A stretch of 64,000 nt of DNA from Neobacillus niacini (GTDB taxonomy: Bacteria; Bacillota; Bacilli; Bacillales; Cytobacillaceae): positions 93,005 through 157,004 of the forward strand of contig NZ_BAWM01000013.1 of NCBI RefSeq assembly GCF_000759675.1, in the 5' to 3' direction. The stretch's first letter is position 1, and each line of letters starts with the position of its first letter. A program made the translations under genes and the position numbers. The notes beneath the pieces are model-generated. The model had not been told where the DNA came from, ran no database searches, and saw only the letters and a program-made list of their open reading frames with translations. Positions 52,435 through 60,094 of this stretch are shown piece by piece.

Positions 52435-54102
52435 TTATTTTTTCAAATGATAAACAATGGACTCGTATGGTCGTAACTGTATTTCTTTGCCGAGCGGGGC
52501 AGAGTCCTCATAATTTGAGAGTAACACACAGTTTGACATACCATCAATGTCGAACTTCACTGGGAGAGTAAAAGTAGTGTCTTTTCCATAAAAATTATTA
52601 ATAACCAACAGCATCTCATTTTCCGTTTTTCGTACAAACGCAAAGATGGATTCATGATTTTCAAAAATCATTTTATAATCCCCGTTCGTGATAACATCAT
52701 ATTCTTTCCGCAGCCCAATGAGTTTTTGATAGTGATAAAAAATAGAATCTGAATCCTTCCTAGCGTTTTCTGCATTAATTTCCTTATAGTTAGCAGCGGT
52801 ATGAATCCATGGCGTGCCAGTTGTAAAACCAGCATGTTCACGCTTATTCCATTGAACTGGAGTACGAGAATTATCCCTAGACTTTTGTTTTAAAATCTCG
52901 ATAATTTCTTGCTCATTCAAACCTTCTTTTTTCTTAATTTCAAAGATATTAAGTGACTCAACATCACGATAATCGTCAATTTTGTCGAACTTCGGATTAG
53001 TCATCCCGAATTCTTCCCCCTGGTAAATATAAGGGGTTCCTTGCATCATATGGATGGTCGTCGCAAGCATTTTTGCCGATTCTTTGTGGTACTGCTTATC
53101 ATTTCCAAACCTTGAGACAACACGCGGCTGATCATGATTACACCAGAAGAGGGCATTCCAGCCGCCGCCCTTATTCATTTCTACCTGCCATTGTGACAGA
53201 ATATTTTTAAGAGCTTGGAAATCAAAATTCGCTTTCGTCCATTTGTCTCCATTAGGATAATCCACTTTCAAATGATGGAAACTGAACGTCATATTCAGCT
53301 CTTCTTCACGCGGGTTCGTGTAGCGAATGCAATTATCAATGGAAGTAGAAGACATTTCACCAACAGTCATGATGTCATATTTTGAAAATACCATTTCATT
53401 CATCTCATGGAGGAACTCATGAATTCTTGGTCCATCGGTATAAAATTTACGTCCATCACTATCATCCTCAGGGAACAGCTGATCTTTTGAAATCAAGTTG
53501 ATGACATCAAGTCTGAAGCCATCGATGCCTTTTTTGAGCCAAAAATGCATCATTTCATATAATGCTTCACGAACTTTTGGGTTTTCCCAGTTTAAGTCTG
53601 CTTGTGTGACATCAAATAAATGTAAATAGCATTGTCCTGTTGTTTCATCCCATTGCCAGGCTGAACCTCCAAATTTTGATTCCCAGTTGGTAGGAGGGAG
53701 ACCGTCTTTACCATCCTTCCAGATGTAAAAATCACGATATGGATTGTCTTTTGAGGATTTTGCTTGTTGAAACCACTTATGTTCAGTGGATGTATGGTTG
53801 ATGACAATATCCATAATGATTTTGATTCCGCGCTTGTGTGCTTGTGCAATAAGTTGTTCGAAGTCATCCATCGTGCCGTATTCTTCTTGAATGTTGTAAT
53901 AGTCGCTTATATCATAACCATTATCTCGCCCGGGGGATTTATATATCGGAGTGAGCCAAAGAACATCTACACCTAGCTCCTTTAAATAGTCGAGCTTTTC
54001 GATGATTCCTTGGATATCGCCGGTACCATTATCGGTTGTATCATAAAAACTTTTTGGATAAATTTGATAAACTACTGCTTTTTTCCACCATGATGTTGAC
54101 AT
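52435..54102 (-). CDS. treA: Trehalose-6-phosphate hydrolase (phospho-alpha-(1,1)-glucosidase)
   Basis: 555 residues from the ATG at 54102 (CAGGTG SD). GH13 family: YQIYPKSFYDT at the start, DIVINHTSTEH, nucleophile Asp in GFRLDVINL, acid Glu in VGEMSS, and NHDQPR. Hydrolyses trehalose-6-phosphate to glucose and glucose-6-phosphate in the cytoplasm. Second gene of the tre operon; a hairpin and a GC-rich element separate it from treP. Confidence 0.93.
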   Translation of the reverse strand: MSTSWWKKAVVYQIYPKSFYDTTDNGTGDIQGIIEKLDYLKELGVDVLWLTPIYKSPGRDNGYDISDYYNIQEEYGTMDDFEQLIAQAHKRGIKIIMDIVINHTSTEHKWFQQAKSSKDNPYRDFYIWKDGKDGLPPTNWESKFGGSAWQWDETTGQCYLHLFDVTQADLNWENPKVREALYEMMHFWLKKGIDGFRLDVINLISKDQLFPEDDSDGRKFYTDGPRIHEFLHEMNEMVFSKYDIMTVGEMSSTSIDNCIRYTNPREEELNMTFSFHHLKVDYPNGDKWTKANFDFQALKNILSQWQVEMNKGGGWNALFWCNHDQPRVVSRFGNDKQYHKESAKMLATTIHMMQGTPYIYQGEEFGMTNPKFDKIDDYRDVESLNIFEIKKKEGLNEQEIIEILKQKSRDNSRTPVQWNKREHAGFTTGTPWIHTAANYKEINAENARKDSDSIFYHYQKLIGLRKEYDVITNGDYKMIFENHESIFAFVRKTENEMLLVINNFYGKDTTFTLPVKFDIDGMSNCVLLSNYEDSAPLGKEIQLRPYESIVYHLKK

Positions 54103-54144
54103 GATATACACCTGCCTATATTTTTTGAGACTCTAATATGGAAA

Positions 54145-54169
54145 AGGAGGGAGATGGTCTCCCTCCTAA
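54145..54169 (-). terminator. Intra-operon hairpin between treP and treA
   Basis: Near-perfect stem GGAGGGAGA / TCTCCCTCC with loop TGG. It lacks a T run in the operon direction, so it is more likely a processing or attenuation hairpin than a full stop. Confidence 0.55.
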
Positions 54170-54326
54170 ATTGTCTAGCACAAGCAGCCCTAGCGGCTAG
54201 TGTCCTTCGCTCTCCGCCCTACGATAAGTCAAGCACGAATGCGCCTTCGGCTCTTCGTGTTTCCTTTATCTCAGTTGGAGCGCTCCAGGCCATACGCCGC
54301 TGAACAGGGCGCTTACGCTTTCCTTA
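54170..54326 (-). repeat. GC-rich intergenic repeat-like element inside the tre operon
   Basis: About 155 bp, clearly richer in GC than its surroundings, with several short inverted repeats (CTAGCGGCTAG, GCGCCTTCGGC, GGAGCGCTCC, GGGCGC). I recall very similar blocks scattered through intergenic regions of Bacillus-group genomes, where they behave as a non-coding repeat family. Lies between treP and treA. Confidence 0.65.
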
Positions 54327-54334
54327 TTGGAGTA

Positions 54335-55759
54335 TTACTTTTTAAATGAAAATTTGTTCATTCCTGTTTTTGCAAAGATAATTGTTAATATGAACGGCAC
54401 CACAATCGCCACCAACATGGCAATTGCAAACATCATCATATGCTGTGGCTGGATTGAAAGGAAACCAGGAAGTCCGCCAACACCGATAGAGTTAGCCATT
54501 ACGTCACTACCTACAGAAATGACCGCTGCTACTAGAGAGCCGAGCATAGCTGCAAGGAATGGGAAGCCGTATTTTAGGTTAATCCCGAACATCGCTGGTT
54601 CTGTAACACCTAGGTAACAAGAGATAGCAGCTGGAATCGAGACCTGTTTTTCTTCTTCATTTTTACGATTGATATAGATCATCGCAAGAACTGCAGAACC
54701 TTGAGCAATATTTGATAAGGCAATCATTGGCCATAGGTTTGTTCCACCAAGCTCTGACATTAATTGAAGGTCAATCGCATTTGTCATATGGTGTAAGCCT
54801 GTGATAACAAGCGGTGCATAAGCAAAACCAAAGATTGCAGCGAATAACCAGCCGAATGCAGAAGTTAAGCTTGAATATACAACATCAGAAATCCATGAAC
54901 CGATTGTCCAACCGATAGGACCTAAAACCGTATGTGCAATTAATACAGTTGGAATTAATGCTAAGAATGGAACGACAATCATAGAGATTGAATTCGGAAC
55001 GATTTTTCTAAGTCTTAATTCTAAGAAAGAGAGAACAAATCCGGCTAAAATAGCAGGGATAACTTGAGCTTGATAGCCAATCATTTCAATTTGCGCAAAG
55101 CCAAAATCCCAAGTTGGAATATCTTTTGCTCCTGCAACACCATAGGCATTTAGTAATTGTGGAGAGACTAACGTAATTCCAAGGACAATCCCTAGGATTG
55201 GTGTAGCACCCATTTTTCTAGCAATGGACCATGTAATACCGACTGGAAGGAAGTGGAACACCGCTTCACCAATCAGCCATAAGAAGGCATGAACACCAGC
55301 CCAGAATTGTGAAACTTCAATAATGGATTTGGTTCCATCTTCAAGTAATTTAATATCGCCAATAACATTTCTAAATCCGAGTATTAAACCACCCACAACA
55401 AGGGCAGGAATTAATGGTGTAAAGATATCTGCAAGATGGGCAATCATTCGTTGTAGCCAATTCATATTTTGTTTTGCAGCAACTTTTGCTTCATCTTTCG
55501 TTGCTTCACTGACACCGGCTACTTTGACAAAATCATTATAAAACGTAGAAACATCATTTCCGATGATTACCTGAAATTGTCCCGCTTGGGTAAAAGTACC
55601 TTTTACAGGTTTAATAGCTTCAATTTTTGTTACATCTGCTTTGCTTGGATCATTTAAAACAAAGCGCATTCTTGTTACACAATGGGTTACGGCTGCAATG
55701 TTTTCCTTGCCCCCAACGTGTTCGAGCAGTTCTTTAGCTGACTCAGTGAACTTCGTCAT
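54335..55759 (-). CDS. treP: Trehalose-specific PTS EIIBC component
   Basis: 474 residues; SD near AGGGGGAAAAAC. EIIB domain with phospho-Cys27 in AAVTHCVTRMRF, then EIIC with eight to ten helices. No EIIA domain is present in this chain, so phosphate must come from another EIIA (a glucose-type EIIA in B. subtilis). Imports trehalose as trehalose-6-phosphate. First gene of treP-treA-treR. Confidence 0.93.
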   Translation of the reverse strand: MTKFTESAKELLEHVGGKENIAAVTHCVTRMRFVLNDPSKADVTKIEAIKPVKGTFTQAGQFQVIIGNDVSTFYNDFVKVAGVSEATKDEAKVAAKQNMNWLQRMIAHLADIFTPLIPALVVGGLILGFRNVIGDIKLLEDGTKSIIEVSQFWAGVHAFLWLIGEAVFHFLPVGITWSIARKMGATPILGIVLGITLVSPQLLNAYGVAGAKDIPTWDFGFAQIEMIGYQAQVIPAILAGFVLSFLELRLRKIVPNSISMIVVPFLALIPTVLIAHTVLGPIGWTIGSWISDVVYSSLTSAFGWLFAAIFGFAYAPLVITGLHHMTNAIDLQLMSELGGTNLWPMIALSNIAQGSAVLAMIYINRKNEEEKQVSIPAAISCYLGVTEPAMFGINLKYGFPFLAAMLGSLVAAVISVGSDVMANSIGVGGLPGFLSIQPQHMMMFAIAMLVAIVVPFILTIIFAKTGMNKFSFKK

Positions 55760-55834
55760 TAGTTTTTCCCCCTAAAGGAATTGGAAGTCTCCAATTCTTT
55801 ATATAAGTATTTTCCCCTTGTATTTACAGGTTAA

Positions 55835-55848
55835 TGTGTACGTTTTCA
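55835..55848 (-). promoter_or_regulatory. Putative CcpA site (cre) in the treP leader
   Basis: On the minus strand TGAAAACGTACACA matches the cre consensus at 13 of 14 positions, downstream of the predicted start: a roadblock or operator position for carbon repression. Confidence 0.55.
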
Positions 55849-55862
55849 TTTCGGTTTCATAC

Positions 55863-55875
55863 ATGTATATACAAG
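55863..55875. promoter_or_regulatory. TreR operator 2
   Basis: ATGTATATACAAG, one arm mismatch from the perfect palindrome 38 bp upstream; likely second TreR site just after the transcription start. Confidence 0.7.
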
Positions 55876-55880
55876 TTATC

Positions 55881-55894
55881 TGATTACGTTTACA
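55881..55894 (-). promoter_or_regulatory. Putative CcpA site (cre) at the treP transcription start
   Basis: Minus-strand TGTAAACGTAATCA matches the cre consensus at 13 of 14 positions and touches the -10 box. Confidence 0.6.
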
Positions 55895-55922
55895 TTCTAA
55901 CTTGTATATACAAGACTGTCAA
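55894..55922 (-). promoter_or_regulatory. SigA promoter of treP-treA-treR with TreR operator in the spacer
   Basis: On the minus strand: TTGACA (55922-55917), a 17-bp spacer, then TAGAAT (55899-55894). The perfect palindrome CTTGTATATACAAG (55901-55914) fills the spacer, so TreR binding would directly block RNA polymerase. Confidence 0.85.
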
Positions 55923-56024
55923 TCTATTAAATTATAAAGAATACATGATTGAATTCAAATCAAAAAATCAACAAAAAAATAATGTTACAAGTTCATTTCT
56001 TTTAAACTTTAACGCTTTAAACTA

Positions 56025-56053
56025 TTGAAAGAATTTTCGGAAAATGGTAAGAT
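56025..56053 (+). promoter_or_regulatory. Putative SigA promoter of a small RNA
   Basis: TTGAAA (56025-56030), 17-bp spacer, TAAGAT (56048-56053). Confidence 0.55.
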
Positions 56054-56059
56054 AAACTT

Positions 56060-56159
56060 GTTTAAATTCTTCTGAGTTTAGACCTCCTAAAACCGGGGCT
56101 TAGCCTTGACCACTAAGCTCATCTTTTGCCTTTGACATTTGTTCAAAGGTATTTTTTTG
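56060..56159 (+). ncRNA. Candidate small regulatory RNA with C-rich loop
   Basis: A transcript from the promoter at 56025 would start near 56060 and end at a terminator (arms CCTTTGA / TCAAAGG at 56129-56149, then a T run from 56152). It can fold into three hairpins: TTTAG-ACCTC-CTAAA (about 56077-56091), GCTTAG / CTAAGC (56098-56118) and the terminator. The first loop exposes ACCUC(C), complementary to SD sequences, as in C-rich seed sRNAs. It could also be an attenuator of the following VOC gene. Confidence 0.45.
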
Positions 56160-56234
56160 TGAATTTTGATTAAAACCTGTCTTTTATGAAAAAATAATAT
56201 ATTGTGGCTTATTTAAAATAAAGGAGTGTTTATG

Positions 56235-56645
56235 ATGAAAGGGCAGATAACACCATATTTATCTTTTGATGGTAATGCGAAACAAGCTTTGGAGTTCTAT
56301 AAAGAAGTATTAGGGGCTGAAATTACCGGAGTCCAAACATTTGGAGAAGCCGATTACCCAACTCCTCCGGGTGCAGATGAACGAGTGATGCATGCGCAGC
56401 TAAAAAAAGGTGACATTTCAATTATGTTTTCAGATACATTCCCAGGTCAGTCGGTTGTAGTGGGGTCTAACATTTCGCTCACGCTTGAGCCAGAGAGTGA
56501 AGAGGAGATTCAAAATCTTTTTGACGCTCTTAAGAAAGGCGGAAAGGCACTAACAGAGCTAGAGGATACATTTTGGGGTGCTAAATATGCAAGGGTCCAA
56601 GATTCTTTCGGAATTATTTGGGAATTGAATTATCAAAAATCCTAA
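56235..56645 (+). CDS. VOC-family protein, PhnB/3-demethylubiquinone-methyltransferase-like
   Basis: 136 residues from the ATG at 56235, eight bases after AAGGAG; the ATG at 56232 is an alternative. Pattern ITPYLSFDGNAKQALEFYKEVLGAEITGVQTFGEADYP, HAQLKKGDISIMFSDTFPG and FWGAKYARVQDSFGIIWELNY is the PhnB/YjdN group of the VOC superfamily. Metal- or ligand-binding single-domain protein of unknown substrate. Terminator follows at 56655-56680. Confidence 0.88.
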   Translation: MKGQITPYLSFDGNAKQALEFYKEVLGAEITGVQTFGEADYPTPPGADERVMHAQLKKGDISIMFSDTFPGQSVVVGSNISLTLEPESEEEIQNLFDALKKGGKALTELEDTFWGAKYARVQDSFGIIWELNYQKS

Positions 56646-56654
56646 TACTTAGCC

Positions 56655-56680
56655 AAAAAGCACTTCTTGTGAGTGCTTTT
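56655..56680 (+). terminator. Terminator after the PhnB-like gene
   Basis: Stem AAAAGCACT / AGTGCTTTT, then T tract. Confidence 0.88.
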
Positions 56681-56689
56681 TTTAGTGCA

Positions 56690-56721
56690 AAAAAAAAAGA
56701 AAGTGGTGGGGCCACTTTCTA
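56690..56721 (-). terminator. Terminator of the DCC-protein gene
   Basis: Stem AGAAAGTGG / CCACTTTCT; the A run on the left is a T run on the minus strand. Confidence 0.75.
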
Positions 56722-56812
56722 AAGGAGGTATTGTATCATGGGTTAGTTATAATATATGTACCTCTTAGTACAGGCATGTAGTGAACATGTCCATTTTTAA
56801 AAAATATTTTCC

Positions 56813-57205
56813 TTATTTTAAAAACCGTTTTTTCATTTCTGAGGTAGGAAGCAAGCAGCTCTCCTTTTTCCCAAACCATTTGTAACGATTTTTAGCCACC
56901 ATGTCATAAACGAAATTTCTAATAAAAGGAGGGAGGACCCTTAGTATGGACAAATACCTCCAAATGCCGTTTAATCTACTGCAGATCCGAAGTGCCGCAC
57001 TTGACTTTATATATACTTTTTCATTTTCAATGACTATTATGCTGTCAATCTCTTTACTAATACCATATTGGTTTAATAAAAACTGTCCAGTCTCACTTTG
57101 AAGAGAAGCGAACTTGAAATGACCCTTTGGATCTCTTTTAATAATGAACTGAACACTGCTATTACAGAGGTTGCATATCCCATCAAATAAAATAATTGTT
57201 TCCAT
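56813..57205 (-). CDS. yuxK: DCC-family (DUF393) thiol-disulfide oxidoreductase-like protein
   Basis: 130 residues. N-terminal DGICNLCNSSVQFIIKRD carries the CxxC of the DCC family, then FKFASLQSETGQ and SSAALRICSRLNG. YuxK of B. subtilis has the same layout. The redox role is inferred from the CxxC. Minus strand, single gene. Confidence 0.87.
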   Translation of the reverse strand: METIILFDGICNLCNSSVQFIIKRDPKGHFKFASLQSETGQFLLNQYGISKEIDSIIVIENEKVYIKSSAALRICSRLNGIWRYLSILRVLPPFIRNFVYDMVAKNRYKWFGKKESCLLPTSEMKKRFLK

Positions 57206-57358
57206 GTATCACCATTCCTTGTTATACATACCTTTTATATAGTATATATAAAACCTTTTAAATAAAACTTAAAAACCAAATTTTCTTGAGACTCTAGAAT
57301 TCTATCGTTATAGTAATATTATAGATATAACGATTGTTTTGAAAAAGGGGAGATGACT

Positions 57359-57736
57359 ATGGGACTTGAACAAGGATTTGATATGTTTTCAATTATGAGT
57401 AAACTATTTCCAATATTTTTCATTTTGATCATTGGAATCATACTTTTTACTATTTTTAAAGGTATTAAGCAATGGAATTACAATAATAAGCAACCAAAGT
57501 TGAATGTAGATGCAGTAGTTGTTTCGAAAAGGACCCAAGTAAGCGGAGGAGGTAATGACTCACACGCAAGCACTTGGTATTATGTTACATTTCAATTTGA
57601 AAGCGGTGACAGAATCGAACTAGCCGTAAATGGTTCTGAATACGGTATGATTGCTGAAGGTGACTTTGGGGAATTGATTTTCCAAGGAACACGATATCAT
57701 GGTTTTACGCGTAGATTACAAGTTAATAAGGTATAA
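57359..57736 (+). CDS. DUF2500 membrane-anchored protein
   Basis: 125 residues from the ATG at 57359 (AAGGGGAG SD); an ATG at 57353 lies too close to it. One transmembrane helix (ILIIGIILFTIFKGIKQW), then a beta domain with VDAVVVSKRTQVSGGG, YYVTFQFESGDRIELAVNGSEYG and GDFGELIFQGTRYHGFTR, the DUF2500 pattern. The beta domain is probably extracytoplasmic or cytoplasmic facing; function unknown. Confidence 0.85.
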   Translation: MGLEQGFDMFSIMSKLFPIFFILIIGIILFTIFKGIKQWNYNNKQPKLNVDAVVVSKRTQVSGGGNDSHASTWYYVTFQFESGDRIELAVNGSEYGMIAEGDFGELIFQGTRYHGFTRRLQVNKV

Positions 57737-57768
57737 AAAAGGCACGTCAACACACGTGCCTTTTTCTT
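57735..57768 (+). terminator. Terminator after the DUF2500 gene
   Basis: Stem AAAAAGGCACGT / ACGTGCCTTTTT with 6-base loop. Confidence 0.9.
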
Positions 57769-57842
57769 GTGGTGTTAGGATAGTATTATATGAAAATACT
57801 GGCGGATAACCGAAAACACACAAAACATTTTCAATAAGAAAA

Positions 57843-57866
57843 CCCATTTCAAAAACCGAAATGGGC
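57843..57866 (-). terminator. Terminator of the LysM-M14 gene
   Basis: Stem CCCATTTC / GAAATGGG; T-rich (TTTTCTTATTG) after it on the minus strand. Confidence 0.75.
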
Positions 57867-57872
57867 CATTCA

Positions 57873-59063
57873 TTACATATACAACCCCGCCAAAAAGATC
57901 CCCAGTGTCTTTTGATAAATTTCGTCAAATTGAGTGAGGGGAAGGGGGTTGGTGCCTTTTCCGAGTTCAACGGTGAACCCTGGTCGTCGCCAGTCTTGGA
58001 TAAACCAATCCTTATAGCCAGCATAGCTTTCAATGGTTTTGACAGGCTGATAACCACTGACTCTTGCAAACTCATTAACAATGATTTCGGATTCTGGCGG
58101 CTCAAGATTTTCAAATCCCCAATAGATTACTTCTCCCTGGGTATGAAAGGCTAGAACTCGAGCAAAGTCCCGTCTTTTTGTCAAATCTGCCATCGCAATG
58201 GCTTCTGGCTCCGATAAAGGTCTTTCACCTACATAATCGCGCGGTCCCGGCTGACCAGGGTTCCTTGCCTTTTCTAGTTCCCACCGGGCAGGGAATTGGT
58301 CATTTAGGTCAACGCCCCTAATATTCGCTTTCCAGCCTGAAAAATCTGTGCTGCCACTATTTAGCTCGATTACTCTATTTCTCCACGTTTCATTTTCAGG
58401 CGGACCGTTCAAAACAAGACTAACACCATCAGGATTAACCATTGGCACGAGAGATAGCAGCGTTTGTTGGTATAAAGGGGAGGTAGATAGCCCACGAATA
58501 GAGGTGCCATTCGTAAGTGATAAACAATAATCATTTAAAAATGTCATTAAGATAGGGGTAGTAATCCATTCGTTTGCATGAAAAGAAGCATTATAATGAA
58601 CTCTTTTAACACCATTACCAATTAGAACTTCGGGAATCCGATTGCCAAGTATTGAATTTCCGGCGTTTGTTACACGGAGAAATGGATAAACATTTTGCAA
58701 GCGAGCAATATCACTCATCATTCGGCTGAAATCATAGTGCTGCTTTCCTTGAACAAGTCTCCAAGTAATCCTAAGTGGAACCTTAATCGTTTGCCCAACT
58801 GATAGTCGATTAGGATTTACATTAGGGTTAGCAAGCAGCAACGCATCTAGTGAAAGATTACGACTTTGGGCAATGCCCCAAAACGAATCCCCACGTCTGA
58901 TCTGATAATTCAGGGCAACAAAGCCGGGAATTCGGATTCGCTGTCCTGCCCCAAGCTGGCTTGGTTGAATATCGCGGTTAGAATCAATGATAAGTTGAAG
59001 ATTTATTCCATACAGTTGGCTGTAATACCATAAAGAATCACCTTGCCTCACATAGATGTCCAT
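57873..59063 (-). CDS. LysM-M14 peptidoglycan endopeptidase (YqgT-like)
   Basis: 396 residues from the ATG at 59063 (AGGAGGAT SD); a longer frame has no SD. Two LysM domains (about residues 1-47 and 50-95: IYVRQGDSLWYYSQLYGIN, YQIRRGDSFWGIAQSRNLS). Then an M14 zinc carboxypeptidase domain with the HANEWITTP motif (zinc His and Glu) and a C-terminal EL-G-KGTNPLP region. B. subtilis YqgT-type gamma-D-glutamyl-meso-diaminopimelate peptidases hydrolyse stem peptides. No signal peptide is seen, which suggests action in the mother cell or spore. Confidence 0.87.
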   Translation of the reverse strand: MDIYVRQGDSLWYYSQLYGINLQLIIDSNRDIQPSQLGAGQRIRIPGFVALNYQIRRGDSFWGIAQSRNLSLDALLLANPNVNPNRLSVGQTIKVPLRITWRLVQGKQHYDFSRMMSDIARLQNVYPFLRVTNAGNSILGNRIPEVLIGNGVKRVHYNASFHANEWITTPILMTFLNDYCLSLTNGTSIRGLSTSPLYQQTLLSLVPMVNPDGVSLVLNGPPENETWRNRVIELNSGSTDFSGWKANIRGVDLNDQFPARWELEKARNPGQPGPRDYVGERPLSEPEAIAMADLTKRRDFARVLAFHTQGEVIYWGFENLEPPESEIIVNEFARVSGYQPVKTIESYAGYKDWFIQDWRRPGFTVELGKGTNPLPLTQFDEIYQKTLGIFLAGLYM

Positions 59064-59171
59064 GTAATCCTCCTGATGGTCAAAAATTGTCTTACTTAAA
59101 ATGTATGCAGCAAAGTTGAGCATTTATGTAGGTTTTTATATTTGCGTTATTGCAGGATGGTGCAAATAAAT

Positions 59172-59202
59172 AAAAGAGTGCCGCCCATAGGACACTCTGT
59201 AG
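59172..59202 (-). terminator. Terminator of the coat-protein cluster
   Basis: Arms AGAGTG / CACTCT with T-rich minus-strand tail. Confidence 0.55.
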
Positions 59203-59257
59203 ATAGTTATATAGAACGCATTGCTCATTGTTGACGAAAAGAGGTTATCCTCATCGT

Positions 59258-59929
59258 TTATGTCATATGAACAGTTTTGATATGATGAAGATTTAAATAG
59301 ACAGGATCACCTTTAGCCGTTATCAATTCAACGAAATTATTTTTTATTCCCATGATTTTTCCCATAACATTCTCATTTTCCCCGATATTAAATACAATTA
59401 ATGTTCCAATCAATTTTTCAATTTGTACTTCAAATGATCTTGCGAATGTAATGTTAGATGGATTAACTGGTAAATTGGCATTGCTTAAACCATAAGGACG
59501 CTGGTTATTTGTATATGGAATTAACCATTTTAAGTGGTTGAGGGAAATAAACATCGTTTTGTAAATAGGGGAGTAAAAAACAAAATAATTATTCATGATG
59601 CTGATAATATACCCATGTAATGCTAGTTTACTCGTCACATATATTTCTGTGAAAATACCCTTTGCCGCCGTTAGAGTTTTTCGAAGGGAAATTTCCTCAT
59701 TTGGGTTAAAAATGGGAGATTGGTCATCTGATAGAGTAATAATTTCTTCGATTTCTTCTTTTTTTGGAAACTTCCAATTTTGAATATGAACTGTAGGAAC
59801 ATATAAATAATCATATCCATTGTAAATAACCCATAAATCACTGCCAATGTCGATTAAGATTCCACTTATGGGCTTATTTCCAGAAATTTCAAGTCTTATA
59901 TAGTTACCAATATGATCCTTTAATTTCAT
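59258..59929 (-). CDS. CotB-type spore-coat protein (223 aa)
   Basis: Two copies of the CotB/DUF2642-like beta domain (opening MKLKDHIGNYIRLEISGNKPISGILIDIGSDLWVIYNG, and the later IEKLIGTLIVFNIGENENVMGKIMGIKNNFVELITAKGDPVYLNLHHIK), which resembles the GKL-x-A-x-DD-x-YxxL-x-HxK segments of CotB. It lacks the Ser-rich C-terminal tail of CotB. Third minus-strand gene of the coat cluster. It may be a structural coat protein or a CotH target; not demonstrated. Confidence 0.78.
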   Translation of the reverse strand: MKLKDHIGNYIRLEISGNKPISGILIDIGSDLWVIYNGYDYLYVPTVHIQNWKFPKKEEIEEIITLSDDQSPIFNPNEEISLRKTLTAAKGIFTEIYVTSKLALHGYIISIMNNYFVFYSPIYKTMFISLNHLKWLIPYTNNQRPYGLSNANLPVNPSNITFARSFEVQIEKLIGTLIVFNIGENENVMGKIMGIKNNFVELITAKGDPVYLNLHHIKTVHMT

Positions 59930-60094
59930 TTAATCACATCCTTTCTAGTAAAATGATTCTACAATAAGAGAGGGCTACATAAGTGAAATATACTAGGGAT
60001 AGCTGCCCTGCTCTTGATTGTAAAATTTTTTCGGCACAGGATTAGAGAATTTTTGTTTACGGATCATCATTTGCTGTCATTTGCTTCGGAGTGA

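Noticed and set aside
54170..54326. Insertion sequence or tRNA-like element in the tre operon
   Set aside because: No transposase, no terminal inverted repeats and no cloverleaf; it looks like a short non-coding repeat.
56720..56745. Perfect AAAGGAGGT SD followed by ATG GGT TAG
   Set aside because: Two-codon frame only; the SD-like stretch is probably part of the minus-strand terminator region.
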